Shown here piece by piece: positions 7,015-14,738 of a stretch of DNA of 33,432 nt. The DNA is from a virus, in IMG/VR virus record IMGVR_UViG_3300023210_003947, positions 1 through 33,432 of that record. One strand, written 5' to 3'. A model generated the notes under the pieces. The model saw only the letters and a program-made list of their open reading frames with translations. It ran no database searches and was not told the DNA's origin. Made by a program: the position numbers and the translations under genes. How positions within the stretch are numbered: position 1 is the stretch's first letter; each line of letters opens with the position of its first letter.

Positions 7015-7446
7015 TTAGCGTATTAATTCAATTTCAAGCTTAGGTCGAATCTTTCTCTCTATTCTAAAATTCATACTCATCGCATGATCTGCTATTTTAG
7101 CCGCTGTTTGATCTCCTGGAATTCCTTCCATAGTTTGACCGTGTAACGAATCTCCTTTAAGATGACCACGCTCTTCAACTTGATCTAGTGGTTTAATATA
7201 TTCGATAACAATGATATTCCTAGGTGACTGCGTATGCGTTATATTAAATCTATTGAAATCCCATTCTTTATCTTCTATTAGATCAATAAGTTCCTTTCCT
7301 ATCCTACCACAAAAAGTGACCTTTGATGGCCACTTTTCGGTTTCTGATCCTAATTGATCTATGCATTCTGAAAAAAAGTAAAAGAATTCAGTTGCGAATT
7401 CAGGACTTTTTTCAAATGGTACGTTAAATGTGCGATACGACGACAT
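7015..7446 (-). CDS. Hypothetical protein (143 aa)
   Basis: The 143-residue soluble protein begins MSSYRTFNVPFEKSPEF and has a helical aromatic N-terminal region (FATEFFYFFSECIDQLG) and a basic C-terminus. No motif is recognised. It overlaps the preceding gene by 23 bases and is the last gene of the ligase operon, so a role in DNA metabolism or host takeover is possible only by association. Confidence 0.55.
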   Translation of the reverse strand: MSSYRTFNVPFEKSPEFATEFFYFFSECIDQLGSETEKWPSKVTFCGRIGKELIDLIEDKEWDFNRFNITHTQSPRNIIVIEYIKPLDQVEERGHLKGDSLHGQTMEGIPGDQTAAKIADHAMSMNFRIERKIRPKLEIELIR

Positions 7447-7732
7447 CGAAATCTTCGATTTTTTTCGTATGCGAAGTGTCAGCTAATATCTGTTGAATTA
7501 AAGAATTGATTTTAGTTGCACCTTGTCCTTCTAATCTATAATTATCTCCATCTTTAATAACTGTTCTTCGTTTATTATCAAAACATCTAAGTCTAAATTT
7601 CTTAGGTGGATTAGGAACTACGCCAAAGCTATATATAAATCCCTCTTTGTCGTAATATCGAGTACTTGCGTCGGCATATTTTTCTAAAACTGAATAAATG
7701 TCTTCTGCTGCTTTCGTAGGCATTCTACTCAT
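7424..7732 (-). CDS. Hypothetical protein (102 aa)
   Basis: This 102-residue protein has a helical N-terminus, then a beta-rich centre (FIYSFGVVPNPPKKFRLRCFD) and a helical C-terminus. In-frame ATGs at residues 1 and 4 are both possible. It lies seven bases after the DUF4494-like gene and overlaps the next gene, so it is part of the ligase operon. Function is unknown. Confidence 0.55.
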   Translation of the reverse strand: MSRMPTKAAEDIYSVLEKYADASTRYYDKEGFIYSFGVVPNPPKKFRLRCFDNKRRTVIKDGDNYRLEGQGATKINSLIQQILADTSHTKKIEDFDVVVSHI

Positions 7733-7739
7733 ATCTATA

Positions 7740-7943
7740 TTATTTAATTATTCCCATTATATTTGATTCCTGAACTTTGATAACTGAAAAGTCTGACATT
7801 CCGTCTTTGAAATGTAGCTTCAGTTTATCTTCTGCATCTGACACATCTGATGCTTCTACTAAATAATTTTCTTTAGTCTTTTGGATTCTGCCGTTCTGGT
7901 CGTTAACTGTTTCGAATTGCACTTGGGTATTGTAATACTTCAT
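7740..7943 (-). CDS. DUF4494-like protein
   Basis: The 67-residue protein (MKYYNTQVQFETVNDQNGR, then TKENYLVEASDVSDAEDKLK) matches what I know of DUF4494: an N-terminal strand with a x-V-x-F/Y-E core, a 'K.x.ENYLV-A' segment and a T/D-AE helix. The family is common in Bacteroidota and their phages, and its function is not known. It lies directly downstream of the ligase gene. Confidence 0.6.
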   Translation of the reverse strand: MKYYNTQVQFETVNDQNGRIQKTKENYLVEASDVSDAEDKLKLHFKDGMSDFSVIKVQESNIMGIIK

Positions 7944-7995
7944 ATATTTGTTTTTAATTTAATTCTTTTACTTTTAAATTATAATTGGTTTTGTT

Positions 7996-9417
7996 TTAAG
8001 ATAAGGATTTTGCTGCATTTTCAACTTCCTGTATCTCCTCGAATGAATCGGCGGTCTCTTTGTCAGTTCTAATGTATTTGAATACCGGGTGTAACGTTGA
8101 ATAATTACCTTTACTATCGTGAGATAATCCACAAGATTTCATTTCAATTATTGCTCCCATTAACGTATCCTGGTTGGCAGTAATATATTTCATGTCTTTC
8201 TCCTTGATCCCATTAGGTTTAGTTACTACTTTACCATCTGATGATTCAACCGTAAGAGATGATATAACATGCTCGTTTTTGCTGCCGACGGTCCCGTAGT
8301 TGAACTTAATGATCTTCATTGATGTTGATATCTCCAACTTCATTTTGATCTGCCAGTTAGGCTTACCATCCTTCCACGTACCATCGAATGATTTAAGTAT
8401 AGTTCCTTCTAATCCTCTATTAAGAGCTTCAACGAAGTGTTCCATAGCTTCCGCATATGTTGTAATGATCTTCTGTTCTACAATTTCAATACCTCCAGTA
8501 TTAACAGAGTCCATTGCATCATCATATTGATGTTCTATAATAAATGTCATGATACGGTGTAATCTATCATTATAAGGTACATCACTCTTTTTAGCTTTAT
8601 AATCTGCTAAGTCAATGATATCCCATGCTGTAAATACGATGTTTGCTAGAACTTGCTCGTATGTCATATTGTGACGTTCAAGTAAATGTTCTTTGTCTTT
8701 CGTTGCAAGTTCTCCGTCCTTTATCTTTTTGGAAATACTGATTGCTGAATTGATTACTCCATTACTTTCGTTTCTGTCAATTCCGTTTATTGTTAATTCT
8801 CCATTAACTACGCAATCTTCGTCAAACATTTTAAAGTCATGCATAATCTTAGATCCTGGTAGATATGTTTCTTCACCAGATCTTGATTCTAGATAAACGT
8901 CTCCGTCTTCGATAATAGCATTACAATATCTACCATCCATTTTAATTTGAGAGTATGCCATTCCATTAGCGATAATATCTCTTGCTAATCCTTCATTAAA
9001 TGCTTTTGCTCCCATATAAGGAGTCTTTTCGATAAGCTTTGGAAATATCTTGTTGATGTTGGAAGTTCCCATTCCAATTTTAAGATCCTTATCGATAATT
9101 CGCTCTAGAACATAAGCATCGTCAGGAGATGATGTTTCTAATAAAGATTTAAGATGATCAATTCCCGCAGTTCCTGTAAGTTCTCTGCTACTTAATCGTG
9201 ATAGTCCCACTTCAATTGCTCCATCTAAATCCCCATTAAGGCCGCTATCGGTTTCATATATTGGAAGCTTCTTTATATAATATTTTACTCTTGGACTTTT
9301 AGCAGCATACATTACCTTCTTTAAAAGTTCATTATCCTGATATTTTCTAAGGATGTCCATTTTAGCATTAGAACCAGGTTCTGCTGCAATTTCGTCAAGT
9401 ATTGTTTTTATATTCAT
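7996..9417 (-). CDS. ATP-dependent DNA ligase (T4 gp30-like)
   Basis: The 473-residue protein aligns by eye with T4 DNA ligase from its first residues (DNELLKKV, YYIKK, LTG-A). The adenylation motif I is QIKMDGR, with the lysine near residue 159. Later motifs include YLESRSGEE, DCVVNGELTI, RGLEGTILK and WQIKMK. The length is close to T4 gp30 (487). It joins nicks during replication, recombination and repair in the cytoplasm. It lacks the capsid-targeting-like leader found on many neighbours. It heads a four-gene operon with a TAGTATAATA promoter motif just upstream and a terminator at 6989-7009, consistent with pre-late expression. Confidence 0.95.
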   Translation of the reverse strand: MNIKTILDEIAAEPGSNAKMDILRKYQDNELLKKVMYAAKSPRVKYYIKKLPIYETDSGLNGDLDGAIEVGLSRLSSRELTGTAGIDHLKSLLETSSPDDAYVLERIIDKDLKIGMGTSNINKIFPKLIEKTPYMGAKAFNEGLARDIIANGMAYSQIKMDGRYCNAIIEDGDVYLESRSGEETYLPGSKIMHDFKMFDEDCVVNGELTINGIDRNESNGVINSAISISKKIKDGELATKDKEHLLERHNMTYEQVLANIVFTAWDIIDLADYKAKKSDVPYNDRLHRIMTFIIEHQYDDAMDSVNTGGIEIVEQKIITTYAEAMEHFVEALNRGLEGTILKSFDGTWKDGKPNWQIKMKLEISTSMKIIKFNYGTVGSKNEHVISSLTVESSDGKVVTKPNGIKEKDMKYITANQDTLMGAIIEMKSCGLSHDSKGNYSTLHPVFKYIRTDKETADSFEEIQEVENAAKSLS

Positions 9418-9421
9418 ATGG

Positions 9422-9433
9422 TTATTATACTAA
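9422..9433 (-). promoter_or_regulatory. TAGTATAATA-type promoter motif for ligase operon
   Basis: The minus strand reads TTAGTATAATAA, four bases before the ligase ATG. If it is a -10 box, the transcript would be almost leaderless. Confidence 0.5.
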
Positions 9434-9447
9434 AAACATGATAAAAT

Positions 9448-9484
9448 AAAAACCCCGAAGGTAGCGTTACTTTCGGGGTTTTTT
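9448..9484. terminator. Strong bidirectional terminator
   Basis: AACCCCGAA / TTCGGGGTT arms are flanked by A and T tracts. It ends the minus-strand operon 11415-9524 before the ligase promoter. A second small inverted repeat (CTATAGT-GTA-ACTATAG) follows at 9486-9502, and ACGG/CCGT arms lie at about 9502-9517. Confidence 0.85.
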
Positions 9485-9523
9485 CTATAGTGTAACTATA
9501 GACGGTCCTGAGTCCGTTATATT

Positions 9524-10180
9524 TTAATGTTTGTTTATTACTATAAATGCGCTTGACATCTCATCTTCTGTAATACTAAGATGTTTAATCGACCCTGCTT
9601 CTTTAGCGGATTTAAGCTCAGATGTAAATTCGTACCATTTATCTTCAGGTTCATCATTATCTGAAAAAGAATCTACATATATTGCATATATAGTATCTGT
9701 TAAATTTACAACTCCACTATGTAATGCAGTTAATAACTTAGCAAATAACCAAGATTCACCTTGGTAATATTGATTTTCTTCTGATGTTAATTCAGGATCT
9801 GAATTTATATGGTCAATCACTGGATCTAAATCACTAACCTTTTTACTTAATATAAACGACTCAATTGCATTTTTAAGTTCTGGGGTTTTATCAAAATCAT
9901 CTCCGTTAGTAATAATTGTATAGCTAATATGATCATAGTTGCGATTTACCTCTTTTAAAAAATCTAATATAGGCACCCCGTTTGTTCCATATGCATAATC
10001 ATCTAAATTATTTAATTCAGTAAGTGTACGTTTCGTATTTGGTCCTATTCCAAGTGTGTCTAATACTTCCTCGTCTCCATCATCTAAATCACTAAAATCG
10101 TATCCGCTAAGATCGATGTCATCTAACTCATCTGATTCGTTTAGTCGTTTCCATTCATTAAAGTTTTGTATCTTAATCAT
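9524..10180 (-). CDS. Putative packaged internal protein (218 aa), unknown function
   Basis: It begins MIKIQNFNEWKRLNESDE: aromatic-x-x-aromatic (F-N-E-W) followed by Leu-Asn-Glu, the leader pattern shared by many genes in the window. After the leader comes a very acidic stretch (DDIDLSGYDFSDLDDGDEEV), then a mixed domain without recognisable motifs. It is the last gene of the three-gene operon starting at 11415 and lies seven bases after the DUF192 gene. Function of the mature part is unknown. Confidence 0.65.
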   Translation of the reverse strand: MIKIQNFNEWKRLNESDELDDIDLSGYDFSDLDDGDEEVLDTLGIGPNTKRTLTELNNLDDYAYGTNGVPILDFLKEVNRNYDHISYTIITNGDDFDKTPELKNAIESFILSKKVSDLDPVIDHINSDPELTSEENQYYQGESWLFAKLLTALHSGVVNLTDTIYAIYVDSFSDNDEPEDKWYEFTSELKSAKEAGSIKHLSITEDEMSSAFIVINKH

Positions 10181-10187
10181 ATCTATT

Positions 10188-10622
10188 TTAAATTTTTAAT
10201 GTTATATTTGATCCATTTGTATTAGATTCTACCCATCCGGATTTTAATTCTACTGCGTACATCGCAGGTTTATCGCTTTTATAAATTTGAAGTTCTGAAT
10301 CTTGTTCTCCGTCGTATGGATCCATTGTATGGTGGTTGATATAATTAAATTTATCGTCAAAGAATATGATATCTAGTGCAAATGATACGTTTTTCATCCA
10401 GAATCCTAAATCATCTGGCATTTCATATACAAATAACATTCCATCGTTGTTAATGGGCTCATCTGATCCCATGTATCCTTTTGCTTTTGTATCTTCATTA
10501 GCTGCCACTTTTAGTGTAACCTTGGTTCCTGAAATAGTAGCAACTATTTCTTTACTATCTATTGCGTTTTTCCTACAGTATCCTTCGAATAATGGAAAAT
10601 GTGTCGTTCTTTTATGTTGCAT
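10188..10622 (-). CDS. DUF192 family protein with leader
   Basis: The 144-residue protein carries a DUF192 (PF02643) domain from about residue 25 to the end. Visible features are KGYMGSDEPINNDGMLFVYE, FWMKNVSFALDIIFFDD and YAVELKSGWVE, which match the family's GMLF.F, FWMKNT..PLD..F and AVLEL..G blocks. The biochemical role of DUF192 is not established. Bacterial members are usually exported, but this one has no signal peptide. Instead it starts MQHKRTTHFPLFEGYC, where Leu-Phe-Glu could be a prohead-protease site, so it may be a packaged protein. It overlaps the upstream gene by 11 bases. Confidence 0.8.
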   Translation of the reverse strand: MQHKRTTHFPLFEGYCRKNAIDSKEIVATISGTKVTLKVAANEDTKAKGYMGSDEPINNDGMLFVYEMPDDLGFWMKNVSFALDIIFFDDKFNYINHHTMDPYDGEQDSELQIYKSDKPAMYAVELKSGWVESNTNGSNITLKI

Positions 10623-11415
10623 AATCTATAAATCTCTCGATGTTGACGAAGTATGGCGCACGTTCGATATATTTTTTTGGATCAGGAAGTCTTGATTTAT
10701 CAATCAATTTTACGAAATTCCATGCACTGTTAGATCCAATAGCTCCCTTATCAATTAGCAGTTGCTCAGGATCACTATCAATTCCCATAAGGTCTTTCAT
10801 ATCATCTCCCATATCAATAGATGGAACTTTATAATATTTGTTATCAGCATCAGATACCTTCCCGTCTTCGGAGTCATATGAATAATATACAACATGTGCT
10901 ATACTGTAATCTTCATTCGGATCAATTCCTTCTTGTTTTCTAATATTATCAGGAGAACCTAACATCATTCGAAGTGCACTTTCCTGTATATAATCTTCTT
11001 TAGATAATCCAGATGATTCTATTTCTATATTCAAGGCATCTGCGTCCTTTTGTGCTTTTAAATTCATTGCATCCTTCCACTCTTGATTCTTTATTCGACG
11101 AGCTTCTTCCTCTTGTCTGACTTCAACTAATGTTTTTACATCTATATCATATTCAGTCATTATTTCAAAATGTGAACCATGTTCATCAGTCTGAGCGGTC
11201 ATACCATATTGATAAGTATCATCTTCTCCGCGTACTGATACTTCTTTTACGTACGGAGGATCTACCCAGTCTTCATATGATCCATCCTCTTCTACTTCAA
11301 TTGTAACCTCTTTCCCGTTAGGGTTTATAAGTTTAACGGTATGATCAGACACGCTAATAATTTTGACCTCACTTAGTGCCTCATTTATTCGTCTGATATA
11401 CTTAAGAGTTTTCAT
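10612..11415 (-). CDS. Putative packaged internal protein (267 aa), unknown function
   Basis: It begins MKTLKYIRRINEALSE, which is strikingly close in form to the T4 capsid-targeting sequence (MKTYQEFIAEA), with Ile-Asn-Glu as the predicted cut. The next part is beta-rich (VKLINPNGKEVTIEVEEDG). A charged helix follows (VRQEEEARRIKNQEWKDAM), then an acidic C-terminal domain. No known motif is seen. It is the first gene of a late-type operon with the DUF192 gene and the 9524-10180 gene. Confidence 0.65.
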   Translation of the reverse strand: MKTLKYIRRINEALSEVKIISVSDHTVKLINPNGKEVTIEVEEDGSYEDWVDPPYVKEVSVRGEDDTYQYGMTAQTDEHGSHFEIMTEYDIDVKTLVEVRQEEEARRIKNQEWKDAMNLKAQKDADALNIEIESSGLSKEDYIQESALRMMLGSPDNIRKQEGIDPNEDYSIAHVVYYSYDSEDGKVSDADNKYYKVPSIDMGDDMKDLMGIDSDPEQLLIDKGAIGSNSAWNFVKLIDKSRLPDPKKYIERAPYFVNIERFIDYAT

Positions 11416-11416
11416 A

Positions 11417-11430
11417 TATGATTATTTATC
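11417..11430 (-). promoter_or_regulatory. Late-type promoter motif for 11415 operon
   Basis: The minus strand reads GATAAATAATCATA, immediately upstream of the ATG. The core ATAAATAAT is kept and the A-tract is lost. Confidence 0.45.
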
Positions 11431-11435
11431 TAACA

Positions 11436-11465
11436 AAAAAAGGAACAACTTACGTCGCTCCTTTT
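11436..11465 (-). terminator. Rho-independent terminator after 11497-11832 gene
   Basis: On the minus strand, AAAAGGA/TCCTTTT-type arms with an interrupted inner stem are followed by a T-tract, between the acidic-protein gene and the next operon. Confidence 0.65.
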
Positions 11466-11496
11466 AATATATAAAATTAGATAGTGTTAATTAAGA

Positions 11497-11832
11497 TTAT
11501 GCTTCTTCAACATCAGCCTCTTCTTGATCAGCTACTTCTTCACCTTCTTCACCTTCTTCACCTTCTTGGTCCGGCTCCTGGTCTGGCTCTAATGCTGATA
11601 ATCTTTCTTCAAGATCATCAATCATTGCCTTAAGATCGTCCATTGTTACTTCTTCTTCTTCTTCAACATCTTGATCAGAAAATTCCCCCTGATCAGAAAC
11701 TTCTTCTTGGTCAGCTTGGTCAGCCATTTCTGGATTTGCTCCTGAACTCATTCCTTCTTGGTCGTCTTGGAATTGCTCGTTTAATTTTCCTGATTTAGAT
11801 GACATAAATCCTTTAAAATCTTTTACTTTCAT
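11497..11832 (-). CDS. Acidic leader-bearing protein, prohead-core-like (111 aa)
   Basis: It starts MKVKDFKGFMSSKSGKLNEQ: F-K-G-F, then Leu-Asn-Glu. The rest is extremely acidic and low in complexity, with repeated DQ, EE and GEE units (DQEPDQEGEEGEEGEE) and one helix (MDDLKAMIDDLEERLSALE). Size and charge recall T4 gp67/gp68 and the internal peptides cut from core proteins, so a prohead core or DNA-condensation role is likely, though acidic tracts alone do not prove homology. It is a single-gene unit with the full late-type promoter motif and its own terminator. Confidence 0.7.
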   Translation of the reverse strand: MKVKDFKGFMSSKSGKLNEQFQDDQEGMSSGANPEMADQADQEEVSDQGEFSDQDVEEEEEVTMDDLKAMIDDLEERLSALEPDQEPDQEGEEGEEGEEVADQEEADVEEA

Positions 11833-11843
11833 TTCGAATATAA

Positions 11844-11859
11844 TTTTTTATTATTTATC
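11844..11859 (-). promoter_or_regulatory. Late-type promoter motif for acidic core-like gene
   Basis: The minus strand reads GATAAATAATAAAAAA, 11 bases before the ATG at 11832. A second copy of the core (AATAAATAATAAAAAA, about 11882-11897) overlaps the stop of the gene upstream. Confidence 0.6.
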
Positions 11860-11888
11860 ATTACTATTGATTAAATAATGATTTTTTA

Positions 11889-12419
11889 TTATTTATTCGA
11901 ATCTTCAAGAGTTTTCTTAGCTTCTGCTAATTTTTCATCTAGATTATTAATAATTCCCATAGCTGGTCTAAGTAGCATGCTTGCTGAAAATAATTTACCT
12001 GCCGAATCTGATCCTTTGCCCTCGTAGTTATTCATGAAGAATCCAAGTGACTCAATACATGCTGCACTTAAATCAACTTCATATCTCTTATTCCTATCAT
12101 TATCCTTAAGTCCTGCTGCTACACCTGACAATTCAGATTTTGCAACGATAAGTAAGTATGCTTGTTGTGGTCCCTTGTATCCAGACTTATCTAATAGATT
12201 TCTGAAGTAAACCGCATCCACATATCCCATTCCAACTTTGAATGTTCCCATTCTTTCAGTTTGTAGATCTTGAAAAGCTTGTTCTTCTGTAGATAATTTA
12301 ACCTCAGGTTTAGTTTCAGCTACTTCCTCGGTATCTTCAGGTATATCTGTTGTTTCTTCTATCGTTTCGTCTACTATTTTTTCAGCAGCCTCAACTTCAT
12401 TTGTTTCATTCTCTTGCAT
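11889..12419 (-). CDS. Hypothetical protein with acidic N-terminus (176 aa)
   Basis: The first 50 residues are acidic and disordered-looking (EAAEKIVDETIEETTDIPED). A helical domain follows (VDAVYFRNLLDKSGYKGPQQ, YLLIVAKSELSGVAAGL, SLGFFMNNYEGKGSDSAGK), ending in a charged helix. There is no leader of the x-N-E type at the very start. It is preceded by the TAGTATAATA motif instead of the late motif. The family is unknown; a replication or assembly accessory role is only a guess. Confidence 0.6.
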   Translation of the reverse strand: MQENETNEVEAAEKIVDETIEETTDIPEDTEEVAETKPEVKLSTEEQAFQDLQTERMGTFKVGMGYVDAVYFRNLLDKSGYKGPQQAYLLIVAKSELSGVAAGLKDNDRNKRYEVDLSAACIESLGFFMNNYEGKGSDSAGKLFSASMLLRPAMGIINNLDEKLAEAKKTLEDSNK

Positions 12420-12438
12420 AATAATTGTTTATTTTGAA

Positions 12439-12450
12439 TTATTATACTAG
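12439..12450 (-). promoter_or_regulatory. TAGTATAATA-type promoter motif
   Basis: The minus strand reads CTAGTATAATAA, 19 bases before the ATG at 12419. Confidence 0.5.
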
Positions 12451-12472
12451 GGGAAGTAAGAAGGTTTTTAGA

Positions 12473-14083
12473 TTATGCCATTAAATCAGATCCTCCCATT
12501 TTGGCAAGAACTCTATTAGCGTGATTTGCTCGTTTATTGAGAGCAGCCTCTGATCTATCATGCGGCTGTTCATATTGATTTAGAATAACATGAGTCGCTG
12601 ATTTAACATCAGTAGATTTACGTAAATTATTCAAAGCTCCCTTATGTGTAGTTTTTAATTCATGAGCTAGAAAACTATATGCAATATCATCATTTGCAGG
12701 TTGAACTGTTAAATCAACTCCAAATTTAGATTTAGCATGGTTCTTAAGTGATATCTGTCTAGAATCATGAGTCCACTGTGACCAGCTATATCCAGTCTTA
12801 CCGTCAATTACAAGCGGTTTTACTACTGATCCTGGTTTATGTTGAACTCTAGCTGGATAAAATCCACTCTCTTCCCATAAGTTTCCTGCAAAACCTGCTG
12901 CTTGTTCTTTAGTTAATGAGAAGTCTGCAATTAACTTGGTCGCAATTTGGGCTCCCTTAGTTGCTTTCTGATCCTCTGATGAATTACCCGGTAGAACATT
13001 GAATGCACCTGTACTTTTAATAGTTTTCTTAGTAGAGGGAACCGTAATAAAGTCCTTAGTTTTCTTACTTGAAATAGGTTTTCCCTGTTCAGCAAGCTTA
13101 AATAATCTAGCATATATATTTCCAATATCAGTTCCGGTAATATCATTACCATCCTCAATTATTCTGTCGTCATCCGTCTTTCTAATACTTCCTATTAAAT
13201 CTCGTCTCTTACTATATAAATCAAATTTATGTTCAGACTTGTTATATTTAGCAATCTTAGTTATCCTTTGATCTTTATATCTTATTCTATAATACTTCCT
13301 GTGTTTAATACTACTACGACTCTTAAGTTTAGATTTAGACTTAACTTTAGTTTCGGCTTTAGTTTCGGCTTCTTTCTGCTGAGCAATCGCTTCTCCATCC
13401 CATTCTTCTCTAATTGGTCCGATATACCTAAATGCAGCAGTTTTCTGAGGATTGTTTTTTTCGATATTTTTCCAAGTACTTAACTTGTAGTTCATTTCTA
13501 TTTGTCCTGTATTATCCGAGCTTGGTGGCATTCCGTTTGATGAATTCGATATTATCTTACCGTTATCAACTATGATTCCAGTATGACCGTGGCCATGACC
13601 GGGATTAGTCGCAGTTAATATAACATCACCGGGTTTAGAAGAGGTTTTCCAATCTCTAATCATTTGCCAATTCTTTTTGTCCGAGGATAAATGATCCCAT
13701 AGCGTTGCCGTTCCTAATTGAATTATTGGTTTTCCAGGTATAATTGGATATCCAGTTGCTCGATAGAACATTAATGATAGTGCTGCCACACATCCTAATC
13801 CTCCTGGCTTTGGTTCTGATTTACCTGCTTTTCTTTGTGCTGCAGTTATCGTACCGGTTGCATTTTTAATAGATCTAGTTGGAACGTTTATATTAGCATA
13901 TGCCGATTTAGTAAGATCTCCAATCGGCCCCTTCTTAGGAGATGCGAGCGGTAAGTGATCGTCTTTATTGTCTATTCCTAAGGATCCTCCAAATGTTTCT
14001 ACATCCGCAGGTACTGCCTCTTCGATGGCGTTATGTGCCATTTTGCTATTATTTAGCCAACTATCAAACGAATCTATTTCCAT
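12473..14083 (-). CDS. Two-domain peptidoglycan hydrolase (NlpC/CHAP-like plus phage lysozyme domain) with leader
   Basis: The 536-residue protein starts MEIDSFDSWLNNSKMAHNAI followed by EEAV, giving F-D-S-W and a possible Ile-Glu-Glu cut. Residues about 90-185 look like a papain-fold peptidase of the NlpC/P60 or CHAP type: Cys98 at a helix start (GGLGCVAALSLMFYRATG), the PGDVIL turn, then GHGHTGIIVDNGKIISNSS with the candidate histidine at 167. A basic, Lys/Ser/Arg-rich linker (about 236-300) follows. Residues about 388-520 match the phage tail lysozyme domain (Phage_lysozyme2, PF18013): LTKEQAAGFAGNLWEESGF with the candidate catalytic Glu405, GYSWSQWTHDSRQISL, and a repeated-helix end. It should cut both peptide and glycan bonds of the cell wall. 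The leader suggests it is carried in the virion rather than acting only as an endolysin. Confidence 0.85.
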   Translation of the reverse strand: MEIDSFDSWLNNSKMAHNAIEEAVPADVETFGGSLGIDNKDDHLPLASPKKGPIGDLTKSAYANINVPTRSIKNATGTITAAQRKAGKSEPKPGGLGCVAALSLMFYRATGYPIIPGKPIIQLGTATLWDHLSSDKKNWQMIRDWKTSSKPGDVILTATNPGHGHGHTGIIVDNGKIISNSSNGMPPSSDNTGQIEMNYKLSTWKNIEKNNPQKTAAFRYIGPIREEWDGEAIAQQKEAETKAETKVKSKSKLKSRSSIKHRKYYRIRYKDQRITKIAKYNKSEHKFDLYSKRRDLIGSIRKTDDDRIIEDGNDITGTDIGNIYARLFKLAEQGKPISSKKTKDFITVPSTKKTIKSTGAFNVLPGNSSEDQKATKGAQIATKLIADFSLTKEQAAGFAGNLWEESGFYPARVQHKPGSVVKPLVIDGKTGYSWSQWTHDSRQISLKNHAKSKFGVDLTVQPANDDIAYSFLAHELKTTHKGALNNLRKSTDVKSATHVILNQYEQPHDRSEAALNKRANHANRVLAKMGGSDLMA

Positions 14084-14085
14084 AC

Positions 14086-14099
14086 TAATATTATTTATC
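14086..14099 (-). promoter_or_regulatory. Late-type promoter motif for peptidoglycan hydrolase gene
   Basis: The minus strand reads GATAAATAATATTA, just before the ATG and overlapping the 3' end of the NUDIX gene. Confidence 0.45.
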
Positions 14100-14565
14100 T
14101 TACTCGATCTAGTATTATCAACTGTGATTTATGTATCTTAGGATACGCATCTTCGATTTTTACAAAACCTGCCCAATCTATTTCCTCTAGTTGTAATTTC
14201 TCTTTATCTATTTTATGACCTATCATTCCTATGTCAGAAGGATCGTCTATTCTCATAATGAAGTATATCATTTGGGAATCAATCGAGCCATCTTTTTTGA
14301 AACGAGGTACAGTGTGTGGCTCTGAATCTAGCTTCGACGGGTCCACCTCTATTCCGGTTTCCTCGAATACTTCGCGAATTGCTGCGTCTAACGGATCTTC
14401 TCCTACTTTGATTCCTCCTTTTGGAATTCCAAGTGCACTATGTTGCCAACTTGCGTTAGTTGGGTGAACTAGTAAAAGCTTACCGTCCCATACAAATGCG
14501 ATACCTGCTACATTTTTGGTATCCTCTGATTCATTTATAAATTTATTGAAATTCTTGACCTTCAT
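14095..14565 (-). CDS. NUDIX hydrolase with capsid-targeting-like leader
   Basis: The 156-residue enzyme has an exact NUDIX box, G-x5-E-x7-REVFEETGI, within residues about 46-75 (GGIKVGEDPLDAA then IREVFEETGIEV). The preceding strands (VAGIAFVWDGKLLLVHP) fit the fold. NUDIX enzymes hydrolyse nucleoside-diphosphate-linked compounds (NTPs, ADP-ribose, NAD, capped RNA); the substrate here is not evident. It begins MKVKNFNKFINESEDTK: F-N-K-F then Ile-Asn-Glu, an especially clear copy of the shared leader, so it may be packaged and injected. The start overlaps the bS21 gene by 23 bases, so expression is coupled to bS21 and the ATP-grasp-like gene. Confidence 0.92.
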   Translation of the reverse strand: MKVKNFNKFINESEDTKNVAGIAFVWDGKLLLVHPTNASWQHSALGIPKGGIKVGEDPLDAAIREVFEETGIEVDPSKLDSEPHTVPRFKKDGSIDSQMIYFIMRIDDPSDIGMIGHKIDKEKLQLEEIDWAGFVKIEDAYPKIHKSQLIILDRVR

Positions 14566-14737
14566 CCTTTTTTCTGTTATATACTGCTTTATTTAATTCT
14601 TCTCTTTTCTTAACTGACTTCTTCTTAAATCGTTTTCGTTCTCGAAGTTCTTGATGTACTCCTATATCCTTAAGTTTTTTACGGTACGATTTAAGAGCAT
14701 ATTCTATTTTATTTCCTTTAACCTTTACTATAATCAT
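14543..14737 (-). CDS. rpsU: Ribosomal protein bS21
   Basis: The 64-residue basic protein has the whole bS21 pattern: MIIVKVKGNKIEYALKSYRK, then a long basic helix (QELRERKRFKKKSVKKREE) and a short tail, as in cellular S21 (about 60-70 residues). bS21 sits near the anti-Shine-Dalgarno end of 16S rRNA on the small subunit. In Flavobacterium relatives it helps hide the anti-SD. A phage copy could replace the host protein and bias ribosomes to phage messages. It starts one base after the stop of the ATP-grasp-like gene (TAACATG) and overlaps the NUDIX gene, giving a tight three-gene operon under a late-type motif. Confidence 0.93.
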   Translation of the reverse strand: MIIVKVKGNKIEYALKSYRKKLKDIGVHQELRERKRFKKKSVKKREELNKAVYNRKKDEGQEFQ

Positions 14738-14738
14738 G

